Of a stretch of DNA of 64,000 nucleotides, positions 48,668-59,272 are shown in pieces; the first letter of the stretch is position 1; every line of letters starts with the position of its first letter. The stretch lies in NCBI GenBank assembly GCA_050084515.1, contig CM114275.1, positions 8,308,001-8,372,000 on the forward strand. The letters run 5' to 3'. The notes beneath the pieces were generated by a model. It worked only from the letters and a program-made list of their open reading frames with translations. It was not told where the DNA came from and did not search any database. The DNA comes from Blasia pusilla. Taxonomy: Eukaryota > Marchantiophyta > Marchantiopsida > Blasiales. A program made the translations under genes and the position numbers.

Positions 48668-50506
48668 CTAAGCATTGTAGACCAGAGGTGAATACTGAGG
48701 CCTCCACATATTCTCTTCCACGAAGTTCAGAAGGGTGTCTTCTTGTACCATGCGCTTGAGCTCTGTGGCACTCGTGTGTCCATATCCCATCGCCACTCGC
48801 TCTTCGAGCGCGGTCTTGATGATGGCTGCTGCGATTTGAGCTGAGATTTCTCTGATTCTGGAAAGGGGAGGATAGATGATGCCCTTCATAAGGCTGTCCT
48901 CATCCATCGTCGATGCCAGAGCTTGGGCGGCTGAATGGAGCATACCGTCAGTGATACGATGTGCTCCACTCAGCAATGTTCCGAGTCCAATTCCCGGGAA
49001 CAGATACATGTTGTTGCCTTGATTCACATAGCCAATTTTGCCTTCTCCTTGATCCACGTTGTGAAAGGGGCTGCCACTGGCGAACACGATGTGTTCTCCT
49101 ACATGCTTGAAAGCTTCCTCGGCCGTGCATTCAGCTTTGGAAGTCGGATTGGACATCGGCATTATCGCAGGTCTGGGGCTGTCAGATTTCGCCATAGCCT
49201 CCAGAACCTCTTGGGTAAACAGCCCGCCGACTCCCGTGAGGCCCATGAGCACGTCAGGTTTCACCGACTTCACCACCTCATGCAAGCTGGCTCCCTCTCC
49301 GAGACCAGATCTTTCAACGTCACTCAGGGATCTGGCAAACTGCTTTGCATCTGGATCTATTTCATGGCGTGCTTCCGTGACCAATCCATCCTTGTCGACC
49401 AGCCAGAAATTATCGACCGCTCCACCGTCCGCCACTCTCGCCACTGCCTGCTTCATGAACGCCACCACGCCGAGTCCAGCACTGCCTGCCCCCACAATGA
49501 CGATCTTCTGCTTGGCGATGTCGGAGATTGGTCGGCCCTGGGCCCTGACCGCACCGAGGACTCCAGCAAGAGCCACTCCGGCGGTTCCCTGGATGTCGTC
49601 GTTGAACATGCGATAGTGGCGTCGATATCTTTGCAGAAGCTTGAAGGCCCATTTGCTTTGGAAATCCTCGAACTGGATGATGCAATCAGGGAAGCGTGTG
49701 GACACTGCCTCCATGAATTCATCGATTATGGTCAGGTAATCGTCTCCTTCTAGCCTTGCATGGTTCAGCCCCAGGTAGAGGGGGTTGTCTATCAGTTTCT
49801 GGTTATTGGTGCCAACGTCGATCATGATCGGCAAAACTCGTTGCGGATCCATTCCAGCAGCAGCGACGTACAGATCAAGCTTCCCGATTGGGATGCCGAT
49901 CCCCTGAACCCCGAGATCGCCCAGTCCCAAGATCCTGCTTCCGTCTGTCACCACGATCATGTCCACATGCTCACCTTCCCAATTGTAAATCATGGATATC
50001 ATCTCCCCTCGGTCTGCAGCGCTGAAATACATCCCACGAGGACGGCGAAAAAGACCACTATAGTTTTCACACACCACTCCCACAGTGGGGGTGTAGATTA
50101 TGGGGGCGAATGCGTCGATGTTGTCAATGAGAACCCTGTAAAAGAGTGTCTCATTTCTGTCATGCAATCTGTTGAGTATGCGCCACTTCGCCAGTGCAGG
50201 ATCGTGTTCCGTAGTTCCATCGGTTGTCATGTGCTCCAGCGCGCGGAGTTCAATCATAAACCGGTCGATTTGTTGTTGAATAGTCATCACTCTCGGAGGC
50301 AAGAGGCCCCGCAAGCCCAACCTTTCTCTTTCAGCCAGCGGAAATGCGGTGCCCTTGTTGAACCAAGGATCGTGCAGAATGTCACAGTTGCGCTTCTTCA
50401 CGACACTGGGTCTGACGACATTCCTGTGACCGATCGAATTGTCAACCCCCACCACACCACAATCCGAGTCCACCGAATTTTGGACCATCCCATTCACCTC
50501 TGCCAT
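48668..50506 (-). CDS. NAD-dependent malic enzyme (plant mitochondrial type)
   Basis: Oxidative decarboxylation of malate to pyruvate with NAD. The protein is 612 aa from the ATG at 50,506, with no intron. It follows plant NAD-ME block for block: 'DILHDPWFNKGTAFPLAERE', 'GLRGLLPPRV', 'LAKWRILNRLHDRNETLFYR' and 'YTPTVG' with the likely catalytic Tyr138. 'LGDLGVQGIGIPIGKLDLY' holds Lys209, 'FEDF' (279-282) and 'NDDIQGTAG' hold the metal ligands, 'GAGSAG' (340-345) binds NAD, and 'MSNPTSKAECTAEEAF' follows. All key residues are present. Sequence similarity places it with NAD-ME rather than NADP-ME. Upstream of the ATG the frame stays open for 28 codons to a TAG and encodes a presequence-like 'STFRLRRLSSCASATRVLLF' without an ATG. 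A short 5' exon may therefore supply the real start. Plant NAD-ME genes usually have many introns, so an uninterrupted copy hints at a retrocopied ancestor or lineage-specific intron loss. Confidence 0.92.
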   Translation of the reverse strand: MAEVNGMVQNSVDSDCGVVGVDNSIGHRNVVRPSVVKKRNCDILHDPWFNKGTAFPLAERERLGLRGLLPPRVMTIQQQIDRFMIELRALEHMTTDGTTEHDPALAKWRILNRLHDRNETLFYRVLIDNIDAFAPIIYTPTVGVVCENYSGLFRRPRGMYFSAADRGEMISMIYNWEGEHVDMIVVTDGSRILGLGDLGVQGIGIPIGKLDLYVAAAGMDPQRVLPIMIDVGTNNQKLIDNPLYLGLNHARLEGDDYLTIIDEFMEAVSTRFPDCIIQFEDFQSKWAFKLLQRYRRHYRMFNDDIQGTAGVALAGVLGAVRAQGRPISDIAKQKIVIVGAGSAGLGVVAFMKQAVARVADGGAVDNFWLVDKDGLVTEARHEIDPDAKQFARSLSDVERSGLGEGASLHEVVKSVKPDVLMGLTGVGGLFTQEVLEAMAKSDSPRPAIMPMSNPTSKAECTAEEAFKHVGEHIVFASGSPFHNVDQGEGKIGYVNQGNNMYLFPGIGLGTLLSGAHRITDGMLHSAAQALASTMDEDSLMKGIIYPPLSRIREISAQIAAAIIKTALEERVAMGYGHTSATELKRMVQEDTLLNFVEENMWRPQYSPLVYNA

Positions 50507-50559
50507 AGCAAACAGCAGCACGCGTGTTGCAGATGCGCAACTCGACAACCGGCGGAGAC

Positions 50560-52849
50560 GAAATGTCGACTGTGCAGAGATTACGGGCTAAAACTCCAGA
50601 TCTTGAATCTGGGCTCAACTCTGTAAATGTTCGATAAATGAAAACAACGTGCGACTTCAGAGCTCCATCTCAACCCAACCGGGTTCTGCTACCGTCAGCT
50701 TAATTTTTATCATTAGTGAGCAACATATCCTCTGACAGATCCTTTCTTTCAGACCTGACGCCGTTGCCTTCCATTCTGAAACGGGGAATAGCAAGCAAAT
50801 CCCGAGTTTCAGAAATTTAAGACTGCTTTACATATTACCAAGTTTTCTACTGGCAGAATCCAGATGGTATTCCGCAGATTCCTGCATACAGTTCCAATTT
50901 TGGTGGCATTCTTGACAGGTCTACCTTCGCGGTCCCCGAAAGCGAGCCGCTTTCTCAGCCGTGCCATTTGATACGATCCTAAAGTCCGCGACGACGTAGC
51001 AGCCACACGTCACATAAGTGGCCTCATGAGTGAAGTCAGGCGCATCAGTTCACTTATTGTTGTTCCAAGAACGCTGTACTACTCGTGATATTTGTGGGCG
51101 GCATTTACCTGGATAGTTGCTTTCGATTGCACTTTGTGCGTGACTAGCGTGGTTGTGTGTTGAATTCCTCTCTGCATTGGCACTTGAAAATGGAGTTACC
51201 AAACCGAATACGCCCTTCCCAAGTACCACCGTGATCCTGTCACAAGTCAACAGTCTTCTCGTGGTGCACTCAAGCGTCTCTGGTTGGTGCAGCGCCCTCG
51301 ATGACACCCTTTTGGAAAGTAACTCCACCTATGAGATGTGCTTAGAGGATCTAAAGAGAAGACGGCAGGTTCTTCACTTAGCTGGATTGACACTTTAGCC
51401 GAGGCGCAATTCGGAATCCGGAACAATTCGCTTCGGGATAAGGATTACTTCAGACACAGCTGAAGTCAATTCTTCTGTAGACTTCGTACCGCTGCCACAG
51501 CAATTCAGTTCTTTGCCTGGCCAGGATTACATCAGTCTAGCTTCCCTGCCGCTTGACATTTTCTCCTGCGAAAGGATGATCTCAAAATTACATGCACTCG
51601 AGCACTCCCCAATGATCGGTGAGCCAGATGAGGAAATTCTGACTCCTTCGGAATTGGCTGATACGTTTGGAAGTTTTCAACTGAAATGTGATTTTTGGCT
51701 GGTTTTAAAACGTCCGAGAGATTGTTCCGATTGTCAGCGCAGTTCTACCGTTTTCCAAGTCGTCCACCTTCACATTCTCCGAGTTGTGACGCAAGCTGCA
51801 ATTTTTGAGGAGAAAACGGTCTCCCATACTTCTCCACCCTGCAAACTCCGATCGGAGGTCTAGCTGCAAGTTTGCAGCGACGGGTCTTGATCATCGGTCA
51901 CACTTGAGGAAATGGACCATCGACGGGTCAGCAGTTGTCTGAACTGATTTTCACAATTTGTAGCAATCAATGACGACTCTTCAAAAAATTATGCAATTCC
52001 TCAAATCAGGGAACCGTCATTGAGAGTGTCAATTTTTACCGCCAGTTTTCAAACTCGCACATCACCCTAGTCCCCATTCGGATCCGAGGCCCCAACATCT
52101 GCCGACCTTATCTGCCACCTCTCTGGAAATCAACTGGCCATTAAACCTCGGCTATGGAGCCATACCCTGTGGAATAAACCAACAGGTCGGCAGGGATCTA
52201 ATTGCCATCCGTGAGCAACACCGACCTAGGCCGCATCTCCTCCACCTGCGCCGTTCCATTCTCGACCTTGATAGCGCCGCTCGCTACAGGCTGCGAGGCC
52301 CCGACGTCGATTTAGTATCCCCACCCGCTCTCCCCTCGCGCAGTACGCCCTTCGTAAGGAACCCGGAGCCATCCTCTCCGAAAGATAGCTGAAACCTGGC
52401 CTTCTCGAAGCCGTGGGAAAATTCTGCTCCGATTTTCGGCAACATGATTGAAGAAAGGGATCGGAAAGGAAGGGGCCACCTTGAATGGAACGGAGGCTGC
52501 CATGAGGTCGGGATGCCTTCGCAGTAACACATTGTTTCTTTCCAGAAGGTTGATGACATACATCTGTTTCGCTCACGACGCAGATCGAAACCATGTGCAC
52601 CATAGTCACCTGAGCGGCGGCTCCTTTCTCCAACAGCTTCGACCGAATGTCGTACGCAGAGGTGTTGGAAATGGTGCCGACGAACTGTTTCTTTCCGGAT
52701 CAGTCTTCCCCGAGCCTGTATTGGCTGGAATGGCTCTGCACGCCATGGACGATTATGCAAGGGAGAGTTCGACACACATGACATGCTTAAAAGGCTAGTG
52801 CAAGACCGAGCATCCGCTCTCAGGGCAAGTCCACCACCTCGTCAACTAC
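50560..52849. other. Upstream region of the malic enzyme gene; no further gene identified
   Basis: An acceptor-like site (CTCTGCACAG) lies on the minus strand near 50,568. A short minus-strand frame starting at an ATG near 50,967 with a basic start ('MARLRKRLAFGDREG') ends at a donor-like GAAG|GTAGAC, but its phase does not fit that acceptor. At 52.25-52.8 kb several minus-strand frames look protein-like (for example 'AYDIRSKLLEKGAAAQVTMV'), but they change frame and I recognise no family. Confidence 0.35.
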
Positions 52850-54843
52850 CTATGAACAAGAAGCAGTCACCACTCCACGCTCACAAAACATGGCGGCCAG
52901 CCGGAACACCTCACCTGGTCCAACTCCCAACGTCGCCAACTCTATGGCGAAAAATAGTGGAGTCTGACTCACTTTGGTGGCCACCTCCAACACTACGGTC
53001 GACACTGACTCCACTCGAGCCGGCATAGGACTTGTCACTCCAACTCCTCGTGACGTCGACGTAGATGTCTGAGCTGTAGGCACCGCTCGTCGTCGAGGCA
53101 CCATCAATGGTGTGTGTAGTGCCTCCGACAATGTGAATGACTGTGGAACCCTGGCTTGCCGCCCATCGGTCTCCTCCGATTTGTCAATCTCAACTCCACC
53201 TCTCGATGGCTCGATGCCTCTCGCAGCACCCGGAGTCACCACTGCAGTTGCCTCAACCTGGGCTACACTACACATAAACCCCATACTAGCAAGATCCTTA
53301 CCCGGGTTAGGGTAAGAGGTAGAAGCTGGAGCCACACTAGCTGTTCGCGGCTCCATGCCTTCCCTGAGCTGCATCATCGTCATGGCAGCAATCCTCTGCT
53401 CCAACTGATTGATGCGTGAGAGAAGTGACAGCTCTGGTGCTCCTGCTCCATCTCTTCTGGCTGGTGGTGGTCCTCTACCACCACATCCAAGAAGAACTCC
53501 CCGACCTCCTCCAAGACGACCGCCCCCAAGTCCTTGGCCTACCTTTGGACGTGCCTCTCGGCAAAGGTCAAAACACCTATCCCTAGTGTGACCATATATG
53601 TGGCAATACTCACACTGGTGCTATGGTGGGGCCATCCTTTGCGGCTCCTGAGCAATCGGAGGCGCTCGTGATCCTCTCCCATGCTGTGTGCAGTCTCTCT
53701 GCTTATGGGCCCCTCCACACGTCCAACAAGACAACATCGGTCCATGTTGGGCAACACATGTAGGTACGGGTCATTGCCTCATAGGCTCACAGTACTTGCC
53801 GTGCTCTCTAGGCACACTGGCCCGCTCTCGTGGTACTAGTGCTCGATGTGGCACATGTGGGGTCACCGTCGCTCGTGGACCCATTGACTCTCGAGAAAAT
53901 CCAGCGGTCACTACTGCTCCTCACTCATGTTGAGCTCAATCCTCACTCATGTTGACAACTCAAAGACCAAAGACCATCGATGGGCTTCATTTGTGTGAAT
54001 CAATACCACATCTCGGACTCTCCTCCATAGTTCTTGATCCAAAACCCCATACCAATACTGGACTGACTGCGCCTCTGTCACTCCATACGTAGCAATGATT
54101 ATCCTCCTCACGCGTGTGAATGCCTCTCTCAGACTCTCATCCGATCGTCGTTGAAAATCCTGTAGACTCTTCAGCTTGTCGATGCGTACGCCCTAGTAGC
54201 TCTTCCCCAACTATTGGAAGAACTCCACTGTGGGGCTAAAGCTGGGTGGCCCTCTACCACCACAGGTCTCTCCCACATCGTCTGTCTCACTGCCCTCCTC
54301 TCCATCTAGTCTCCGGGCTTATGGTATGGTTCTCTCTCCTCTCACAATCCCATCATATGCCTCACAACCACTAGTGGACTCATACCCTGGAGCCCAATAC
54401 ATCCTCCAGGCATCGATCTCTACTGAATATAGTGATCAAAACTCCATGTAATCATCCATCGGAGGACCCTCCAAGTGTTGGAACAACCCCTTCCATACCA
54501 TGAAAGGGTTGAACCGTGTGGGGATCCGTATCTCGTGGAAGTTGCACCACGTGTCGAACTCCTGGATAAAATCATCTAAGTCGATGGTGCCCACTGCATC
54601 CGAGGAACGACGCATGCCCCAATGGCCCATGTCGTCCATCTCCTGCCAAGTGATACTGCCTCTGTCTGCGATCTCGACACCAGACCCGGTATCTAGTGAT
54701 GACGATCCAACCATGGATGGATGTCGAGGTAGCTCCTCACTGGTAACCCCTCGGTATCTCACTCCACTCCGTGTCACACCACTACTACTGCTCGCACTAC
54801 CCCGTTCTTCCAAACCCTGGACGAACGCCGTGATGACAACCAT
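52850..54843 (-). pseudogene. Ty3/gypsy-type gag remnant
   Basis: The minus strand encodes an N-terminal part (from about 54,843) ending '..LFQHLEGPPMDDYMEF'. This is followed, across stops, by the retrotransposon gag core 'IDKLKSLQDFQRRSDESLRE' with 'AFTRVRRIIIATYGVTEAQ' and 'YWYGVLDQELWRRV'. A CCHC zinc knuckle 'CEYCHIYGHTRDRC' (C-x2-C-x4-H-x4-C, near 53.6 kb) lies before a Gly/Arg-rich tail and a 184-aa Thr/Val-rich end. In-frame stops occur within the gag core near 54.2 kb. No protease, reverse transcriptase or integrase follows downstream (below 52.8 kb), so the element is truncated or was gag-only. Confidence 0.75.
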
Positions 54844-54849
54844 GTCTCA

Positions 54850-57387
54850 CCCGCTTCAACACTCACACTCATCGAAAGTCTCCCACACTCCTCACTAGCT
54901 CACCTATGCTAACATCAATCCCGTGATGACATACCCGGCCTCACGCACACTCAACACTCGGGCTCACCATGAGCCTCCCAACTGACTCACCTAACCTAGC
55001 GACACTCTCAGGTCATACATCTGACCCCTAGACGACAACTGTTGTATATCCACCAACATGCTACACATGAAAAGAATCTACACTCGTCACCGTCAGTGGA
55101 CCCACCTAGCACTAGCTACTACCCGATACCCAGCACTCTCAATCACACACGACAAGTGCGGGAAAAGGGACTCGAATGGGTAACGTGATCACGCCCTCCA
55201 ACCTACGGCACCGTCAATACGCACTCCTCCATGTGACACGACAACGTCCGCAACACAACACTCTTCTCGATCAAAACATAAATCCTCCCGCAATAGATGC
55301 GGACAACTCGTCGGCATCATGCACACTAACTCTCCATTGTCAACTCATCGGTGTAGAGGGTCCATCTTGACCCTAACCATATAACTCTCCTAAGTACGTA
55401 AGCAGCTCCAACCTTGTAACTTAGTCACCACATCTTGAACCCTACCACGTTGCCATCCAACCACGTTCGCAAAAAAGGTTGTGAATGTAGGGGGCCTTCC
55501 GGTCCGCACCCTTATGGGGTACTAAATGTCGGGAGGGGGAGGGGGTGTCCGCCCGTCCTTTGCGTCCTAAACCTAGCCTTCGTGACCTAACCTAGCCGCC
55601 TTTACTTGACAGCCCCCCGGCGGGTGCAAGACCCAAACCTGCCCTTTTCTTCTCTCTTCTGATACCCTCACTTGCGTACACCCGACGCCCCACCACACAC
55701 TACACTCGGCGGCTATCCCCTATCAATCCGCACCAGCAAAATCTGAGAAAAATGGACAGCGTTGTTGTGTCGAGAGCCTTTCTTCGAGTAAGGGCAGACC
55801 TTCTAGCTGCAGCAGACGTGGTCGATGCAAGATGAAATCTCTGAGAAGATCTCTTTTTTCAATATAAAATTATTATGTATACTCTCCATTCTCTCACGAC
55901 AAGTATCACAAATGGAAGTGCCGAGGCGATCACTTCTTCGTAACATCGGACCCCGAAATTTCTAACTATAAAATCCCTAGAAACTATTTTACGTTTGTAC
56001 ACGAGGAAGATAGCACAACTAGTGTTAAACCTTACTTGAGCAGGCCTATTGACGTCCATGGATCGCTATATAAGAACATACAAAGTACAATCCCATATCC
56101 TTCCATATGTGACGATAGGAAGGATCACGGGAGTTGGAGATTGAATGACCTGGTTCATGAACGCCTCCCCAAAGTGATAAACTAAATAACGAGTGAACCA
56201 GTGCCTATCTACAAAGAGTATCTTGACATGGTATGGATTGAGGAAAGGAAAGTCGGGAACAACTCGTGCTCCATCCCTATCCATGTTTGACAGACATTCT
56301 CTACTCTCTTCAAAATGGATTTTGGCGGAGTTATTCTCCCAAAAGGGTAATCCACTCTCATTGGGAAAGTAACAAGCCAAAACATTCACCATTTTAGTAT
56401 GACTACACTCCTCTAAGGTGATAAACCTCTCATCTCCACACACACACCCCACTCTAGAAATCTCTCGAAAAATAGACCATGGTCAAACTACTTTCCCAAG
56501 AGGGATGATCTATTCTCATTGGAAGAGCAAGCAATCCCAAAGCCATACACTCAAGAATGACACGAAAGACTCAAGATGTGGAATAGAAGGTTCTGAACCC
56601 TTGAAGGTCCCTCCTCTTTATATACTCACAAGAGACCCACAAGAGTACGAAATAGAGCTAATGTTATCTTGTGCCACATGGCTTCCTCTCAAGGCTTAGC
56701 CAATCACATTTTGACACAAGTAGATTTCATGTTATATCTTCCAAAATATCCTTTTTTACCCACTTCATATTTTCCAAATTACCCCAACTAACCTAGCCAC
56801 CAACCAAGCCTACTTTTGCTTTTCATTAAAACACCAACCTCACTACTTTACTTTTATAAAGTCATCTTTTATTTATTACCTCTTTTCCTAAAGTTGGGCC
56901 TGCATAAAAGAGGCATCATAAAGAGGTTTAAACATGGGAATTTCCTTTTCCTAAGCTAATTTACTTAATACTAATAAAACTCTATCTAACACTTGACGAG
57001 GAAGGAGTTTCCTCACTGGCTGATTTTACTATACGACAGTGCTTCCGCCCACGGCCTTCCGAACAGAAAAAATGACCAAAACCCGCTACACAAGCGTCTC
57101 AAGGGGCTCCCGACCAAAGCAACTCGCTTGCCTACCTACAAACAATGAATTCCCACCATCCCCCTGACATCTTTCTCATGTAAAAATAAAGAGTAGTAAA
57201 AACAGCACACCTGGCCTAAACTCCACTCCTCAATCTACATCGCCATATCGAGCCTCGTCCACCTTGTGCTATCAAGAAATCCGAGCGCCAACACCCTAGT
57301 CCTATCTCACACACATACAAGAGAGGTGCTCCAACGACCCAACATGATAAAGATGGCTTAAGAAAGTCATCTTCCTTTCTTATATAG
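54850..57387. other. Probable leader and LTR side of the gag element; no gene
   Basis: On the minus strand the gag reading frame would be preceded by a leader. A weak primer-binding-like string GGTATCAGAAGAG lies near 55,660, resembling the tRNA-Met complement used by plant gypsy elements but with mismatches. No LTR boundaries could be set. 55.86-57.2 kb is mixed-composition DNA with unconserved frames, for example a 128-aa minus-strand frame at 56,066-56,452. Confidence 0.3.
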
Positions 57388-57492
57388 GGTTGGGAAGAGC
57401 CAAAAGGCTCTTCCCCTAAAAATAGCCATCCCCTTGGTAACCTCCGCGCACAGGTTACCAGAGGTGGGTGACCTGGTCAGCAAGTCACCCGG
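57388..57492. repeat. Three consecutive perfect hairpins
   Basis: First is GGGAAGAGCC-AAAA-GGCTCTTCCC (57,392-57,415). Second is TGGTAACC, a 10-base loop, then GGTTACCA (57,435-57,460). Third is GGGTGAC, an 11-base loop, then GTCACCC (57,466-57,490). They follow a TATATAGG string at about 57,381. The set could be a structured transcript leader, such as a retroelement LTR, or a transposon end. Confidence 0.8.
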
Positions 57493-58074
57493 TTGTGAAA
57501 GACCTCAGCATGAAAGTTGTCAAAAACAACGTTCCTAACACAATGGACCTATCCTCAACCTCATCCGACACCGTGGGACAAAGTTACACTCAAGATAGTC
57601 CGCTGGCTCCTACGCCCTATCCACGATAGGTCTCAGCCTATCGGCTACTCAGATGTGACTTGATTGACCAATTCGAGTCTTTGTCTTCATCTTGTGTGTA
57701 GGTAGTGGGAGCTCTTCTAGACCTTGACCAACTGTGCCATGTTATGTTTAGGGTAGAAGTAGGTTTCCTTATGTTTACGTTTAAGATATTGTATACAAGG
57801 TGGGAATACTCCAGCCAAAACCAGGAATTCTCCTCAAATGGAATTTGGAGAGATGTATCCTACAAATTTTGGTAGGAGTAAGGGGTATGGATGCGGCAGG
57901 AATTCAGTAGCTAGATTAGTTTAGATCTTTAGAAGTATGTTCTTACATTCGAGCTTTGCATTGCAATCGTTGCGCGACATGTGAAGCTTTTGCTTGGATG
58001 GATTTAGTAATACTCTAAGAAACACATGTATGCTTGTATATGTTGATGCGTAGGCGTGTGAGTGAGAACTCATT

Positions 58075-58234
58075 GTGGATACACGCCACGTTGAAGCCCA
58101 ACCAGCAAACATGTTTGCTGCATTTTTGGGCAAGAGTGTAGGTCCTCCAGACAAACCAGCCTTACAAACCTCTCTTTGGCGGGACCTGGTGGAGTGGGTT
58201 CATTATTGCTACTCAAAGGAGCATAAGCAACTTG
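58075..58234 (+). other. Coding-like stretch interrupted by the CACTA insertion
   Basis: The plus-strand frame reads 'PANMFAAFLGKSVGPPDK' and 'SLWRDLVEWVHYCYSKEHKQ'. It then runs straight into the CACTA terminus at 58,235. The composition is protein-like, but I do not recognise the family. It may be an exon or an older transposon-encoded protein disrupted by the insertion. Confidence 0.3.
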
Positions 58235-58960
58235 CACTAGAAGAAATCCCTGGTTTTATGACTAGGTTATATGACTCATATGAGTCATATTTTACATACC
58301 ACGACTAACAATGACTAACGACTACTTTAGACACAAAAGCCAAGTCATATTTGTTTGGCGACTAGGCTAACTAGGATGGTCAGCTTAGGTGGAGGTTGGT
58401 ATATGACTAGAGGGTGTAGTCATGAGGCCATGACTAACACGTCACTCAGATGACGTGGAATAATGACACATCATCAATGACATGGACTATTTAGTGTGAT
58501 GTGTCACTGATGACATGGACTATTGCTGTGACATGTCACTGATGATGTGGACTTGAGTACGACTCGTCTAGTCATATGTGTATATTTTTCTAGTTACCAC
58601 CAACGACTCCTTTAGTCATGGTTGGTGTGCAAAATTTCAGGATATCCTATCAAAATGCAGCAAGTATACTCCATTGAGTTATAGTTGGCAACTCATGTAG
58701 TCATTTTATTTTATTGAAATGTTGGTATGGACTCATGTAGTCATGTACTATGACTAGAAGAGTAGAGTTACATGACTACTATAAAAGAGGACACAACTGG
58801 TTTAGTCGTGAAGATATGACTATATGAGTAGCGGAAATTATATAGCCATTGCAACAGAACTGCATGAGTCATACAATTATGACTAGAAAGAACTTGAAGC
58901 TTACTACTTTAGTTTTTGAAGAGTACTGTGCAAGTTATATTGATATGACTAGTGGGAATA
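58235..58960. repeat. CACTA subterminal repeat zone
   Basis: About 700 bases carry more than a dozen direct and inverted copies of a TATGACTA / TAGTCATA core ('tatgactag', 'catgtagtcat', 'atgactac'). They include a perfect 22-bp palindrome ATATGACTCATATGAGTCAT + AT at 58,269-58,290. A tandem repeat of about 32-40 bp ('gatgacatggactatt' and 'gtgtcactgat') lies at 58,470-58,560. Such arrays bind the element's own accessory transposase in En/Spm. Confidence 0.8.
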
Positions 58961-59272
58961 TAAATTTTTGATATTTTGGAATATTTATTATGCCTTTTGA
59001 ACGGTGTAAGAATGAATGGATCTGAATTATTGAAATCCTCTTTTGAAAACAGATTTTGAGAGGTGGAATGTCACTTAAGAGTAGCTTCCATACACCAAAT
59101 TACAAAATTAATCATTATTACATGGGGTTATCATTCAAAAATAGATAAAAATACAAATATCAAATATAATAGGGTTTATGATCTCATCTTGAAAGAGCAA
59201 GAGAGATTATGTCATCCATGAAAACAAAGTTATTGCACCTTAGATAGTTGGGTGCCAAAAGAAAAGACTATT

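Noticed and set aside
50548-50548. Start of the malic enzyme at 50,548
   Set aside because: The codon there is TTG, not ATG. The first ATG in this frame is at 50,506, and the upstream part is better explained as a presequence from a spliced 5' exon.
48935-50626. Long plus-strand open frames opposite the malic enzyme
   Set aside because: They are antisense shadows of a highly conserved minus-strand coding region with high GC at third positions, and show no domain.
50809-51000. First exon of the malic enzyme ending at GAAG|GTAGAC near 50,920
   Set aside because: The basic N-terminus is attractive, but the exon ends in phase 1 while the candidate acceptor needs phase 0, so the frame would not join.
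52226-52784. A host gene on the minus strand
   Set aside because: Protein-like pieces occur in three different frames with no recognisable family and no consistent splice sites, so no gene is called.
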